Of a stretch of 64,000 nucleotides of DNA, positions 1 to 7,971 are shown piece after piece; positions within the stretch are counted from its first letter, which is position 1; every line of letters starts with the position of its first letter. A model generated the notes under the pieces. That model saw nothing but the letters and a program-made list of their open reading frames with translations. It did not search any database and was not told the origin of the DNA. The position numbers and the translations under genes are program-made. Origin of the DNA: Actinomadura sp. K4S16 (GTDB lineage Bacteria > Actinomycetota > Actinomycetes > Streptosporangiales > Streptosporangiaceae); the NCBI RefSeq assembly GCF_008327685.1, contig NZ_BDDE01000017.1, positions 124,001-188,000 on the forward strand, read 5' to 3'.

Positions 1-63
1 GCGGCCTATGACGTCGCCGTCGGCGAGCGGGCGATGCCCGACTGGCGCGGCGGCCCCCGATGA
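1..63 (+). CDS. C-terminal end of an unidentified upstream gene (partial)
   Basis: Only the last 20 codons and a TGA stop are inside the window, reading AAYDVAVGERAMPDWRGGPR. The frame is open to the left edge. An ATG overlaps the stop (ATGA), so the next gene could be translationally coupled. The downstream genes belong to a meta-cleavage or 2-aminomuconate type pathway, so this is probably another enzyme of that operon. The fragment is too short to assign a family. Confidence 0.5.
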   Translation, partial: AAYDVAVGERAMPDWRGGPR

Positions 64-92
64 GCCCGGGACGCCGCGGAACGGGGCGCGCG

Positions 93-569
93 ATGTCCCG
101 TCCCGAACAGCGCCTCGCGGAACTGGGGCCGGCGCTGCCGGAGGCCGTCCCGCCGGTCGGGACGTATGTGCCCGCCGTGCGCAGCGGTGACCACGTCCAC
201 GTATCGGGCCAGGTGCCGCTGCGGGAAGGACGCCTGATCGCGGCCGGCCGGCTCGGCGACGCGGTCGGCATGGAACTCGGCTACGCATGCGCGCGCCAGT
301 GCGCGCTGAACGCCTTGGCCGCGCTGAAGGCGGAGACCGGTGACCTGGCGGCGGTGGCCCGCGTGGTCAAGGCCCTGGTGTTCGTCGCGTCGACGGCCGA
401 CTTCACCCGGCACCCGCAGGTCGCCGACGGGGCGTCGGACCTGCTCCGCGAGCTCTTCGGCGACGCCGGACGCCATGCCCGCTCGGCGGTCGGGGTGTCG
501 GCGCTGCCGCTGGGCTCCCCCGTCGAACTGGAACTCCTGGTCGAACTCCACCGGCCGGCACACGGCTGA
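93..569 (+). CDS. RidA/YjgF-family protein, possible 2-aminomuconate deaminase-type enzyme
   Basis: A 158-residue RidA-fold protein. Members hydrolyse enamine/imine intermediates; relatives in 2-aminophenol and 3-hydroxyanthranilate catabolism deaminate 2-aminomuconate. The N-terminal stretch with YVPAVRSGDHVHVSGQVP and the central LGYACARQCALNALAALK helix are typical of the long RidA subfamily. It stands directly before remnants of acetaldehyde dehydrogenase and 4-hydroxy-2-oxovalerate aldolase, which finish such a pathway, so a catabolic role is inferred. An in-frame ATG 33 bases upstream overlaps the previous stop and would give 169 residues; the start used here matches where RidA homology begins. 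Unlike its downstream neighbours, the frame looks intact. The general RidA assignment is firm; the substrate is not. Confidence 0.8.
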   Translation: MSRPEQRLAELGPALPEAVPPVGTYVPAVRSGDHVHVSGQVPLREGRLIAAGRLGDAVGMELGYACARQCALNALAALKAETGDLAAVARVVKALVFVASTADFTRHPQVADGASDLLRELFGDAGRHARSAVGVSALPLGSPVELELLVELHRPAHG

Positions 570-601
570 GCCCGCGACTCCCCCGGATCCCCCGCCGCCG
601 G

Positions 602-1153
602 CCTGCGGGGGAAGGGCCTCGGCGTCGAGGTGTCCGCAGAGGGCGTCGACTGGCTGCTCGGCGACCGGACCGGCCTCCGCTGGTCTTCGAGGCGACCTCG
701 GCGAAGGCGCACGCCGCGGCCGCGCCGCGCTACGCGGCCGCGGGGATCACCGCGATCGACCTGACGCCCGCGTCGGTCGGCCCCTGGGTCGTGCCGGCCG
801 TCAACCTCGACGACCACCTGGAGGCGCCGAACCTCAACATGGGCGGCTGCGCGGGACAGGCCACCATCCCCCTGCTGTACGCGATCGACCAGGTGGCCGA
901 CGCGTCGTACGGCGAGATCGTGGCGACCATCGCGAGCGCCGGTGCCGGTCCGGGCACCCGGTCGAACCTCAGCGAGTTCAGCGAGAAGACCGGGCAGGCC
1001 CTGGTCGCGGTCGCCGGAGTGGACGAGGCCAAGGCGTTCTCCCTGATCAATCCGGCCGAGCCGCCCATGGCCATGCGCGACACCGTGTACGCGAGGGTCC
1101 GCCGGAGCGTCGCCGAACGGATCGCGGAGACGCCCCTGGGAGCCGCCCGATGA
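602..1153 (+). pseudogene. Acylating acetaldehyde dehydrogenase remnant (MhpF/DmpF/BphJ type)
   Basis: Intact members (about 300 residues) convert acetaldehyde to acetyl-CoA at the end of meta-cleavage pathways, in complex with the aldolase encoded next. Here the first 55-65 residues, including the Rossmann GxGxxG motif, are missing and there is no start codon. The frame that opens with LGVEVSAEGVDWLLGD shifts by one base near 665-675 to resume as LVFEATSAKAHAAAAPRY. The rest is well preserved: catalytic Cys in NMGGCAGQAT, then AGPGTRSNLSEF and NPAEPPMAMRDTVY. The good conservation of the surviving part suggests recent inactivation. A sequencing error could explain the one-base shift but not the missing N-terminus. 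Confidence 0.85.
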
Positions 1154-1997
1154 TCACTCTCGTCGACACGAGCCTGCGCGACGGCATGAGCAGCGTCGCG
1201 CACGCGTTCACGCCGGAACAGGTCGGCGCGGTCGCCGGAGGCCTCGACGGGGCCGGGGTGCGGGTCATCGAGGTCGCCCACGGCATCGGCATCGGCGCCT
1301 CCTCGGTCCAGTACGGGTTCGCCGCCGCGACGGACGTCGAGTACGTGCGGGCCGCCGTCGCCGCGGTGGACAGGGCGGACATCGCCGTGCTGTACGTGCC
1401 GGGATCTCGACGCTCGCGGCCCTGGACGCCGTCCGCGACGCGGGGGCGACCACGGTGCGGGTCGCCACGCACTGCACCGAGGCCGACTGCGCCGAGCAGC
1501 CGACCCGCCACGCCCGCGACCACGGCATGCGCGTCATGAGCTTCCTGATGATGAGCCACAAGCTCAAGCCCGCGGCCCTCGCCGCGCAGGCCGCCAAGCT
1601 GGACTCCTACGGCGCGGAAGTGGTCTACGTGGTCGACTCCGCCGGGGCGCTCGTGCCCGACTCCGCCGGAGCCCGCGTCGCCGCGCTGCGCGACGCGGTC
1701 CGCGCCGACATCGGGTTCCACGCCCACAACAACCTGGGGGTGAGCGTCGGCAACGCGCTCTCCGCGGTCGAGAACGGAGCGACCTACATCGGCGGGTCGC
1801 TCCGGGGCCTCGGGGCCGGGGCGGGCAACGCCCAGACGGAGGTTCTCGCCGCGGCGCTGGAACGGACCGGCCACGACCCGGGAGTCGACGTCTTCGCGCT
1901 GACCGAGGTCGCCGAACGCGTCATCGCGCCGTTGATGACCGAGCCCCAGATCATCGACGTCGCTGCGGAGCTTTCGAGCCGCGACCCGGCCACCTGA
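1150..1997 (+). pseudogene. 4-hydroxy-2-oxovalerate aldolase remnant (frameshift plus internal deletion)
   Basis: Intact enzymes (about 340 residues, HMGL-like TIM barrel) split 4-hydroxy-2-oxovalerate into pyruvate and acetaldehyde. The start MITLVDTSLRDGMSS carries the TxRDG metal/substrate motif and overlaps the dehydrogenase stop (ATGA). Near base 1403, in gtgccgggatctcgacg, one base is missing: the frame VLYVPG must jump to ISTLAALDAVRDAGATT to continue. Later, HAHNNLG and NAQTEVL are conserved, but FALTEVAERVIAPLMTEPQ runs straight into IIDVAAELSS, which skips about 50 residues of the C-terminal communication domain that pairs with the dehydrogenase. Two independent lesions make a functional product very unlikely. 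Confidence 0.87.
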
Positions 1998-2079
1998 GCG
2001 AGGACTCCGGCAATTCACCGCCGACCCGGTCCGCGCGGTCCTCGACGCGCTCCCGGCCGTGTGCACCGCGGCACGCTCG

Positions 2080-3261
2080 TCAGGTCGCCGGGCGGGAAGG
2101 GACAGGGCGCGGAAACACTCTGGTACCGGGATGGTCCGCGCGGAACCGGGACAGCGTCGGGGCCGTCACCTCGGTGTCGACGAGGTCGAGGTGGTCGAGG
2201 TCGTACCGCTCGAGCACCGGAACGATCGCATCGGTGACCGGTGTCCCGCGAAGGCTCAACGACCTCATGCACCTGACGCCGTCGAGCAGTGTCATCAGGT
2301 CCTCATCGGCGGCAGAGGTGAGACAGATGTCCAGACGGTCGAGCTTCGCGGGCAACCTCGCCGAACCGGCGACGTTGGCCGCCGTGAGCGTCACGCTGTT
2401 CAGGGCCGAAGAAAAGGGGGCGTCCAACCAGAGGGACTCGTTCGCGCTGAGATGGACGCTCGTGAGGCCGGGGGCGGCTTCGGTCAGCATTTCCTGACCC
2501 CATGGGCGCGAGGGGAGGTTGGCAATCGTCAGATCGGCGAGGGCATCGAGTCGCCCGCCGCCGACGCCGGCATGGAAGGCGCCCGGCTCCCCGAGATAAA
2601 GGCGCAGGATCCGCAGTTTCGGGAAACGGAGGAAAGCCGACAGTGCTTCGGCCTCGATCGTGCACGCCCGATGCTCGAAGATCTCAAGGCTCGGCAGGTT
2701 CGGCACAGCGGAAAGCAGGCGGTCATCGAACTCTTCGGTCATCAGGGTGAGCGACCACACCCGGTCGGAGGCGGTCGCCAGTGGTTCGAGGTCGGAGCGG
2801 TGCCGGCATTCGGCATGCGTGTGAATGCTGAACGGGGTGCCGTCATGCCGGGGCGGCAGGAGCGGGCTCAACACGTGAAACGGCGGCGTTCCCTCTTCGG
2901 AGTGATAGAGCCGGGAATCGTCGCTCGTGAAGCGCCCGCAGCAGACGACTTCGACAACCGTCGCCGTGCCCGTCTCACTGACCGCCGCGACGTTCACCCA
3001 TTCGGGGACGTGGCCGTCGCGCCACAATTCGGCCACGACGGTTTCCGCGTCGCATCTGCTCAGTTCGACGGCCCGATTCCGGGCACTGTCCTCCGGAAAC
3101 CTCAACTCGCCGGATTGCGGGGGGTGCCCGTCGTAGGATTGGTTGAGCCGTACCCTGAAAACCAGCGGCTCCGGCAAATCCTCGGAGACCAGTGACTGGG
3201 CGACCTCCCAGGCGGCCCGAGTCGATGCGGCGAACCGCGCGGCGAACACCTCTCGATTCAC
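2080..3261 (-). CDS. Leucine-rich-repeat-like hypothetical protein
   Basis: A 393-residue protein of unknown function. The C-terminal two thirds contain irregular repeats of the type LPSLEIFEHRACTIEAEAL, FPKLRILRLYLGEPGAF and LDHLDLVDTEVTAPTL, spaced about 22-30 residues, which resemble leucine-rich repeats and suggest a protein-binding solenoid. There is no signal peptide or membrane segment, so it is probably cytoplasmic. GC is lower and codon use less extreme than in neighbouring genes, which could mean transfer or weak expression. It is convergent with the decayed catabolic operon and has no evident operon partner. LRR fold: moderately sure; role: unknown. Confidence 0.65.
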   Translation of the reverse strand: MNREVFAARFAASTRAAWEVAQSLVSEDLPEPLVFRVRLNQSYDGHPPQSGELRFPEDSARNRAVELSRCDAETVVAELWRDGHVPEWVNVAAVSETGTATVVEVVCCGRFTSDDSRLYHSEEGTPPFHVLSPLLPPRHDGTPFSIHTHAECRHRSDLEPLATASDRVWSLTLMTEEFDDRLLSAVPNLPSLEIFEHRACTIEAEALSAFLRFPKLRILRLYLGEPGAFHAGVGGGRLDALADLTIANLPSRPWGQEMLTEAAPGLTSVHLSANESLWLDAPFSSALNSVTLTAANVAGSARLPAKLDRLDICLTSAADEDLMTLLDGVRCMRSLSLRGTPVTDAIVPVLERYDLDHLDLVDTEVTAPTLSRFRADHPGTRVFPRPVPSRPAT

Positions 3262-3270
3262 CCGGCCAAT

Positions 3271-3810
3271 CTACCGGCCGAAAGCGTCCGGGGCGGTGGC
3301 GTATTGGAGGGCGGTGTTCTCGGTTCTGATGCGGAACCTCAGAAGGCCGAGGTTCACGATGGTGAACACCAGGGCGGTGGTCCAGCAGGTGTGCACCAAG
3401 GGCAGGGCGATGCCTTCGGCGACGACCGCCACGTAGTTGGGGTGGCGCAGGCGGCGGTAGGGACCCGCGTCCACCAGCGGCAGGTGCGGAACGATGATCA
3501 CCCTGGTGTTCCAGCGCCTGCCGAGTGTGGCGATGCACCACCAGCGCAGTCCCTGGGCCAGGACGGTCAGACCCAGCATCGACCAGCCCAGGAGCGGGAT
3601 GAAGGGGCGGTCGAGCAGCCGCACTTCGAGCAGCGCGCCGCCGAGCAGGCCGACGTGGGCGGCGACGATCCCCGGGTAGAGTCCGCGCCCGTACTCGACA
3701 CCGCCCCTGCTCCTGGCCCAGGCCTGGTTGCGGCGGGCCACGACCAGCTCCGCGATCCGCTCGGCTCCGACGAGCGCTACGAGCAGGGTGAACCCGGTCA
3801 CGGAGGTCAC
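3271..3810 (-). CDS. Isoprenylcysteine carboxyl methyltransferase-family membrane methyltransferase
   Basis: A 179-residue integral membrane protein with about four or five hydrophobic segments. Its C-terminal part has the ICMT/PEMT signature GPYRRLRHPNYVAV (about residues 126-139), where the RHPxY element and the later RIRTEN region bind S-adenosylmethionine. The GTG start overlaps the stop of the upstream polyketide synthase (GTGA), so the two are translationally coupled. In known actinobacterial clusters for alkylresorcinol-type products, a methyltransferase of this family O-methylates the product of the adjacent type III synthase, which is the inferred role here. Family assignment is firm; the substrate is inferred. 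Confidence 0.85.
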   Translation of the reverse strand: MTSVTGFTLLVALVGAERIAELVVARRNQAWARSRGGVEYGRGLYPGIVAAHVGLLGGALLEVRLLDRPFIPLLGWSMLGLTVLAQGLRWWCIATLGRRWNTRVIIVPHLPLVDAGPYRRLRHPNYVAVVAEGIALPLVHTCWTTALVFTIVNLGLLRFRIRTENTALQYATAPDAFGR

Positions 3811-4868
3811 CAGCGCAGCAGGAGCAGTTCGGCGGAGAACCCGGGGCCGAGTGCCAGCAGCAGCCCGGGATCGCCCTCCGGCGGGCGGCGCCGTTCGATC
3901 GTCTCCTGCAGGACGTTGAGCACAGAGACCGACGACAGATTGCCGTTTTTCCGCAGGGAGTCCCAGGTCAGGTCGAGTTCACCGGCCCCGAGGGCGAAGG
4001 CCTCGGCGATCTTCTCGATCACCTTCGGCCCGCCGGGATGGCAGACCCACGAGGGCACCTCGTCGGGAGACAGGCCGTGCTCGCCGAGGAAGGCGGCGAC
4101 GTCGTCCGCCAGCGTCGCCTCGACGTGGTCCACCAGGTCGGCGGCCAGGACGATCCGGAAGCCGTGCTCGCCGACGTCCCATCCCATGAGCCGCTGGGTG
4201 CCGGGATAGAGCTTGCTGCGGGTCGCGACGACCTGGGGCCCCCAGCGGACCGGCCCACCGGCGGCGGCCTCCCGGTCGTTCCCGACCGCCACGGCGGCCG
4301 CGGCGCCGTCCCCGAACAGGCCGCTGGCCACCAGGTTGGCCAGCGAGTCGTCGTCGCGCTGCGCCGTCAGCGAGCACAGCTCGACGCAGACCAGCACCGC
4401 CACCTGGTCGGGCCAGGCGCGCAGGTAGTCGTACAGCCGCGACAGCCCCGCGGCGCCGGCCGCGCATCCCAGGCCGAAGATCGGGACCCGCTTGACGTCC
4501 TGCCGCAGGCCCAGGCGCTGTGCCAGGGTCGCGTCCAGCGAGGGGGTGGCGACCCCGGTCGAGGAGCAGAAGACCAGCTGATCGACCTGCGACGCGTCGA
4601 CCCCGGCCGCCTCCAGCGCGCCCCTGGCGGCCCGCTCCCCGAGGGACAGCGCGGCATCGACGTAGGCGCCGTTCGACGTGGTGAAACCGTCGAGGTTCGC
4701 GTACTTGTCGATCGGGAGCGCGAGGTACCGGCCCGCCACCCGGGTGGCGGTGTGGAAACGCTCCACCACCCGCCGATCGGCGCTGGTCGCCCTGACGACG
4801 GCCTCAGTGATCTCACGCTGGTCGTAGTGATGTTCCGGCAGGACGGTCCGCACAGCCCCTACACGCAC
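3807..4868 (-). CDS. Type III polyketide synthase (chalcone/stilbene synthase-like)
   Basis: A 353-residue ketosynthase that extends a starter acyl-CoA with malonyl-CoA without an acyl carrier protein. The catalytic triad is visible: Cys135 in FGLGCAAGAAG, His277 in VCHPGGPKV and Asn310 in KNGNLSSVS. The C-terminal LALGPGFSAELLLLRW is the usual end of the family. A GTG start giving VRVGAVRTVLPEH has been chosen because the preceding purine-rich gggggag lies immediately upstream and the length fits; a second GTG five codons later is possible. It is coupled to an ICMT-type methyltransferase, the arrangement of alkylresorcinol or alkylpyrone loci. The starter unit and chain length cannot be read from sequence. 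Confidence 0.9.
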   Translation of the reverse strand: MRVGAVRTVLPEHHYDQREITEAVVRATSADRRVVERFHTATRVAGRYLALPIDKYANLDGFTTSNGAYVDAALSLGERAARGALEAAGVDASQVDQLVFCSSTGVATPSLDATLAQRLGLRQDVKRVPIFGLGCAAGAAGLSRLYDYLRAWPDQVAVLVCVELCSLTAQRDDDSLANLVASGLFGDGAAAAVAVGNDREAAAGGPVRWGPQVVATRSKLYPGTQRLMGWDVGEHGFRIVLAADLVDHVEATLADDVAAFLGEHGLSPDEVPSWVCHPGGPKVIEKIAEAFALGAGELDLTWDSLRKNGNLSSVSVLNVLQETIERRRPPEGDPGLLLALGPGFSAELLLLRW

Positions 4869-4984
4869 AGCTCCCCCTAAGCCACCCTCCCGGCTCCTTC
4901 CCCACCAGCGCGGCTTGTACCAGCGGATCAATCTCCCCTCTCGGAACCGGCCGGACCCCCGCGGCGAGGCGAGCGCCTCCGCTG

Positions 4985-5218
4985 TCACTCCTCGCTGCTG
5001 GAACGGCCGGCGAGGAAGGCCAGCAGCGAGGGATCGGCCGAGGTGAACCGCTCGACCTCCTGGCCGCCGTCGCACTGGCACAGCGCCACCGTGACCCCGG
5101 ACCGCCCCCGGGCCAGCACCCGCCACACGGCCCCGCAATCCTCCCAGCGCCGCAGGACGGCGACCAGGTCGCGTCCGTCGGCCCCTTCGGCGTGAGCGCC
5201 GGGCGGCGAGGCCGTCAT
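4985..5218 (-). CDS. Small conserved-type hypothetical protein
   Basis: A 77-residue acidic protein without membrane segments. It carries a CQC pair in the middle (VALCQCDGGQEVERF) and ends in SLLAFLAGRSSSEE. The ATG overlaps the stop of the upstream Cys-rich regulator (ATGA), so it is co-translated with it and probably works with it. The pattern of a small Cys-containing partner next to a possible Fe-S regulator suggests a redox or metal-linked function, but I do not recognise the family. Confidence 0.65.
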   Translation of the reverse strand: MTASPPGAHAEGADGRDLVAVLRRWEDCGAVWRVLARGRSGVTVALCQCDGGQEVERFTSADPSLLAFLAGRSSSEE

Positions 5219-5910
5219 CGCGGCCTCGCCGTGAGGGTCACGCAGCAGCGGTCCTCGCCGGGATCGAGGCTCGCCTCGAACTCGTGGGCCCCGACCGCGT
5301 CGATGAGCCCGTTGATGAGGGCATGGTTCATGTGGCAGACGAGCTCGGTGTGCGTCCGGGCGAGGGCGTGGAAGGGGCAGTTGGCCATGACCGCGCGGTC
5401 GCCCTCGCGCCGCGGCTCGTAGCCGTACTCGGCCAGCGCGCCGAGAGCGGCGTCGAGAGCCTCGGCAGGCGGTGTTCGAGCACCGTCCGCGACCGCGCTT
5501 CCGATCGCCATGCCATGTGCGGCGGCGACCCGGTGGAGCGTGTCGAGGACGGGTGCGCCGGTCCGCGCCGACTCCGTGATCGCCTCGGCCATCAGCCGTC
5601 CCGCCAGCTCGTACCGCCGGTCCGGCAGCGAGACGGCGATGTCGTGCGACGTCCGGCGGTAGCGCTTGGAGGTGCGTCCGGCGCCGGGCCCGGTCCGGCC
5701 GGTGAGGCGGGCGTAGTCGGCTTCGAGGAGCCCTTCGGCCTCGAGCCGGTCGAGATGGAACTTGGCCTGGTGGCGCGGCACGCCCACCGCCTCGGCGGCC
5801 TCGTCCCGGCTCACCGGCGCCGCCTGCGCGCACACATACAGGTAGAGCGCCCGGCGCACCGGTTCGGCAAGGGCGCCGATCCCGGCCACGTTCTGCTCGA
5901 ATCCAGGCAC
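5215..5910 (-). CDS. COG2345-type winged-helix transcriptional regulator with C-terminal cysteines
   Basis: A 231-residue regulator. The N-terminal domain (about 10-75) is an ArsR/SufR-like winged helix: EPVRRALYLYVC, then SRDEAAEAVGVPRHQAKFH and LDRLEAEGLLEADY. The C-terminal half has Cys in ANCPFHAL, LVCHMNHAL and DRCCVTL. The spacing from the first to the second Cys (13 residues) and from the second to the CC pair (29) is close to that of the Fe-S ligands in cyanobacterial SufR, so cluster binding is plausible but unproven. It is divergent from folE, and the gap holds two copies of a TAACG-N14-CGTTA dyad, which probably are its operators. It overlaps the small downstream gene by ATGA. Confidence 0.82.
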   Translation of the reverse strand: MPGFEQNVAGIGALAEPVRRALYLYVCAQAAPVSRDEAAEAVGVPRHQAKFHLDRLEAEGLLEADYARLTGRTGPGAGRTSKRYRRTSHDIAVSLPDRRYELAGRLMAEAITESARTGAPVLDTLHRVAAAHGMAIGSAVADGARTPPAEALDAALGALAEYGYEPRREGDRAVMANCPFHALARTHTELVCHMNHALINGLIDAVGAHEFEASLDPGEDRCCVTLTARPR

Positions 5911-5922
5911 CCGCCCACCTTC

Positions 5923-5985
5923 TAACGGACATCAGTGTTGACGTTACAGTCGCTCCAGCTCTAACGTTGATTCTACTATCCGTTA
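5923..5985. promoter_or_regulatory. Two TAACG-N14-CGTTA operators in the regulator/folE intergenic region
   Basis: Four half-sites lie at 5923-5927 (TAACG), 5942-5946 (CGTTA), 5962-5966 (TAACG) and 5981-5985 (CGTTA). They form two dyads with identical 14-base spacers, 39 bases apart centre to centre. The outermost arms extend to TCTAACGGA (5921-5929) and TCCGTTAGA (5979-5987), perfect complements. A possible promoter TTGACG (5938-5943), 18 bases, TAACGT (5962-5967) towards folE is covered by both sites. Binding by the adjacent COG2345 regulator is inferred from position. Confidence 0.7.
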
Positions 5986-6024
5986 GACCTGGAGCCAATC
6001 CATGCGCACCGATCCTCTGCCTTC

Positions 6025-6642
6025 ATGACCGAGACCATCAGCTCCCCGAGCGGCCACCCGAACGCCGGCCACGACCCGATCTCGATGGACCCGGATGTCG
6101 GCCTGCAGGTGGCGGCACGCGCGGCACGGGAGTTCCTCGAAGCGCTCGGCGTGGCCTGCGACGAACCCGGCACGCGCAACAGCCCGTTGCGGATGGCCCA
6201 GGCGTACCGGGAGATGCTCACGCCGCGCACTTTCGAGATGACCACCTTCCCCAACCACGAGGGGTACGACGAGCTGGTCGTGGTCAGGTCGATACCGGTG
6301 CAGTCGGTCTGCGAGCACCATCTGCTCCCCTTCACCGGGACCGCGCACGTCGGCTACCTGCCGGGCGACCGGATCCTCGGGCTGTCGAAGTTCGCCCGCG
6401 TGGTGGAGATGTTCGCCCGCCGCCCGCAGGTCCAGGAACGCCTCACCTGGCAGATCACCACCTGGCTGGACGAGCGGCTGCGCCCCGGCGGGGTCGGTGT
6501 CGTCATCGAGGCTGAGCACACCTGCATGACCCTGCGGGGCGTCCGGGCCGGCGGGACGGTCACCAGGACGACGGCACTGTCCGGCGCCCTCCGCGAGAAC
6601 CCGGCCACCCGCGCTGAGTTCCTCGCCGCGACGACCACCTGA
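6025..6642 (+). CDS. folE: GTP cyclohydrolase I (FolE)
   Basis: A 205-residue enzyme converting GTP to 7,8-dihydroneopterin triphosphate, the first step of folate and pterin synthesis. The zinc ligands are present: Cys96 and His99 in the CEHHLLPF motif and Cys167 in AEHTCMTLRGV. The segment LGLSKFARVVEMFARRPQVQ matches the family core. It does not sit in a folate operon; instead it faces a Cys-rich regulator and precedes a ferredoxin reductase, so it may be a second, conditionally expressed copy supplying pterin cofactor under a stress such as metal or redox limitation. That role is inference; the enzymatic call is firm. Confidence 0.95.
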   Translation: MTETISSPSGHPNAGHDPISMDPDVGLQVAARAAREFLEALGVACDEPGTRNSPLRMAQAYREMLTPRTFEMTTFPNHEGYDELVVVRSIPVQSVCEHHLLPFTGTAHVGYLPGDRILGLSKFARVVEMFARRPQVQERLTWQITTWLDERLRPGGVGVVIEAEHTCMTLRGVRAGGTVTRTTALSGALRENPATRAEFLAATTT

Positions 6643-6711
6643 CGCCCCCGCGCTGACGCATGACCGCTGACCCCCCAGCCGCGAACGAATTGGATCGGAA
6701 AGGAGCCTGCG

Positions 6712-7923
6712 ATGGCCGCAGATCCGGGATGTGTCGTCATCGGAGCCGGACTCGCCGCCGCGAACGTCGTGCAGACCCTGCGGGAGCAAGGGTTCGATGA
6801 GCCGATCACGCTCATCGGAGACGAACGCGAACGGCCGTACGAGCGACCCGCCCTGTCCAAGGGCTACCTGCAGGGGAAGACCGAGGCCTCCTCGCTGTAC
6901 GTCCACGGCGAGAACTGGTACGCCGACCACGGGATCGACACGCGGTTCGGTGAGGCGGCCGTGTCCATCGACCGGTTCGGACGGCAGGTGCGGCTCGCGT
7001 CGGGGGACTCGGTGGCCTTCCGGCAAGTCGTGATCACCACCGGATCCAGCCCGCGCGTCCTCGACATCCCCGGCACCGAGCTGGCGGGGGTGCACACGCT
7101 CCGGCGGATCGGCGACGGCGACGCGCTGAGAGCCGCGCTGGACGAGGGCGGCCGATGGGTCGTGATCGGTGGCGGCTGGATCGGGCTGGAGGTGGCGTCC
7201 GCCGCGCGCGCGGCCGGCCGGGAGGTGACGGTGCTCGAGTACGCGCCGCTCCCCCTCCAGCGCGTGCTGGGCGACCGCCTGGGCCGGTACTTCGCCGAGC
7301 TGCACCGCTCCCACGGGGTCGACCTCCGCACCGGGGTGTCGGTCTCCGAGATCGTGGGCTCCGGCGGGAAGGCGACCGGAGTGCGGACGGACCACGGCCT
7401 GGTCCCCGCCGACCTGGTCGTCATCGGCGTGGGCGCCACCCCCAACACCGCTCTCGCCGCCGAGGCCGGCCTCAAGGTCGACGGCGGGGTCGTCGCCGAC
7501 GAACGGCTCCGCACCAGCGACCCCGCGATCCTCGCGGCGGGCGATGTCGTCACCGCCCGCAACACCGCGCTCGGACGGTCCCTGCGGGTCGAGCACTGGG
7601 ACAACGCCATCCGCCAGGGCCGGCTGGCCGCGATGTCGATCCTCGACCGTCCCGGCCGGTACGACTGGCAGCCGTACTTCTACACCGACCAGTTCGACCT
7701 CGGCATGGAGTACGTCGGGCACGCCCACGCCGAGGACGACGTAGTCATCCGAGGGGACACCGCGGGCGGCGAGTACATCGCCTTCTGGCTCCGCGACGGC
7801 CTCGTCACCGCCGCGATGAACGTCAACATCTGGGACGTCAACGACGACCTCCGCTCGCTCGTCGGCCGCGCGATCACGACCGACCGGCTCGCCGACGCGG
7901 ACATCGCCCTCACGGACCTCTGA
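6712..7923 (+). CDS. FAD-dependent ferredoxin/rubredoxin reductase (HcaD/PuxA-like)
   Basis: A 403-residue NAD(P)H:ferredoxin reductase of the oxygenase-coupled group. The N-terminal FAD motif is VIGAGLAAANVVQTLRE, the family-typical PYERPALSKGYL follows (about 43-54), the NAD-binding GGGWIGLEVA is at about 151-160, and the second FAD motif with the AAGDV tripeptide comes near 280. The C-terminal reductase domain is complete. A GGAAAGGAG-like ribosome site lies just before the ATG. It follows folE on the same strand after 69 bases and may share its promoter. The electron acceptor, a ferredoxin or a P450/Rieske system, is not in the window. Confidence 0.9.
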   Translation: MAADPGCVVIGAGLAAANVVQTLREQGFDEPITLIGDERERPYERPALSKGYLQGKTEASSLYVHGENWYADHGIDTRFGEAAVSIDRFGRQVRLASGDSVAFRQVVITTGSSPRVLDIPGTELAGVHTLRRIGDGDALRAALDEGGRWVVIGGGWIGLEVASAARAAGREVTVLEYAPLPLQRVLGDRLGRYFAELHRSHGVDLRTGVSVSEIVGSGGKATGVRTDHGLVPADLVVIGVGATPNTALAAEAGLKVDGGVVADERLRTSDPAILAAGDVVTARNTALGRSLRVEHWDNAIRQGRLAAMSILDRPGRYDWQPYFYTDQFDLGMEYVGHAHAEDDVVIRGDTAGGEYIAFWLRDGLVTAAMNVNIWDVNDDLRSLVGRAITTDRLADADIALTDL

Positions 7924-7971
7924 CCGGCTCCGGCCCGGCCTCGCGGCGCCTGCGACCGCACCGGCGGACCC

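Noticed and set aside
340..1539. 399-codon plus-strand frame across the dehydrogenase and aldolase remnants
   Set aside because: It is mostly Arg/Pro/Gly out-of-frame translation; homology lies in the other frames.
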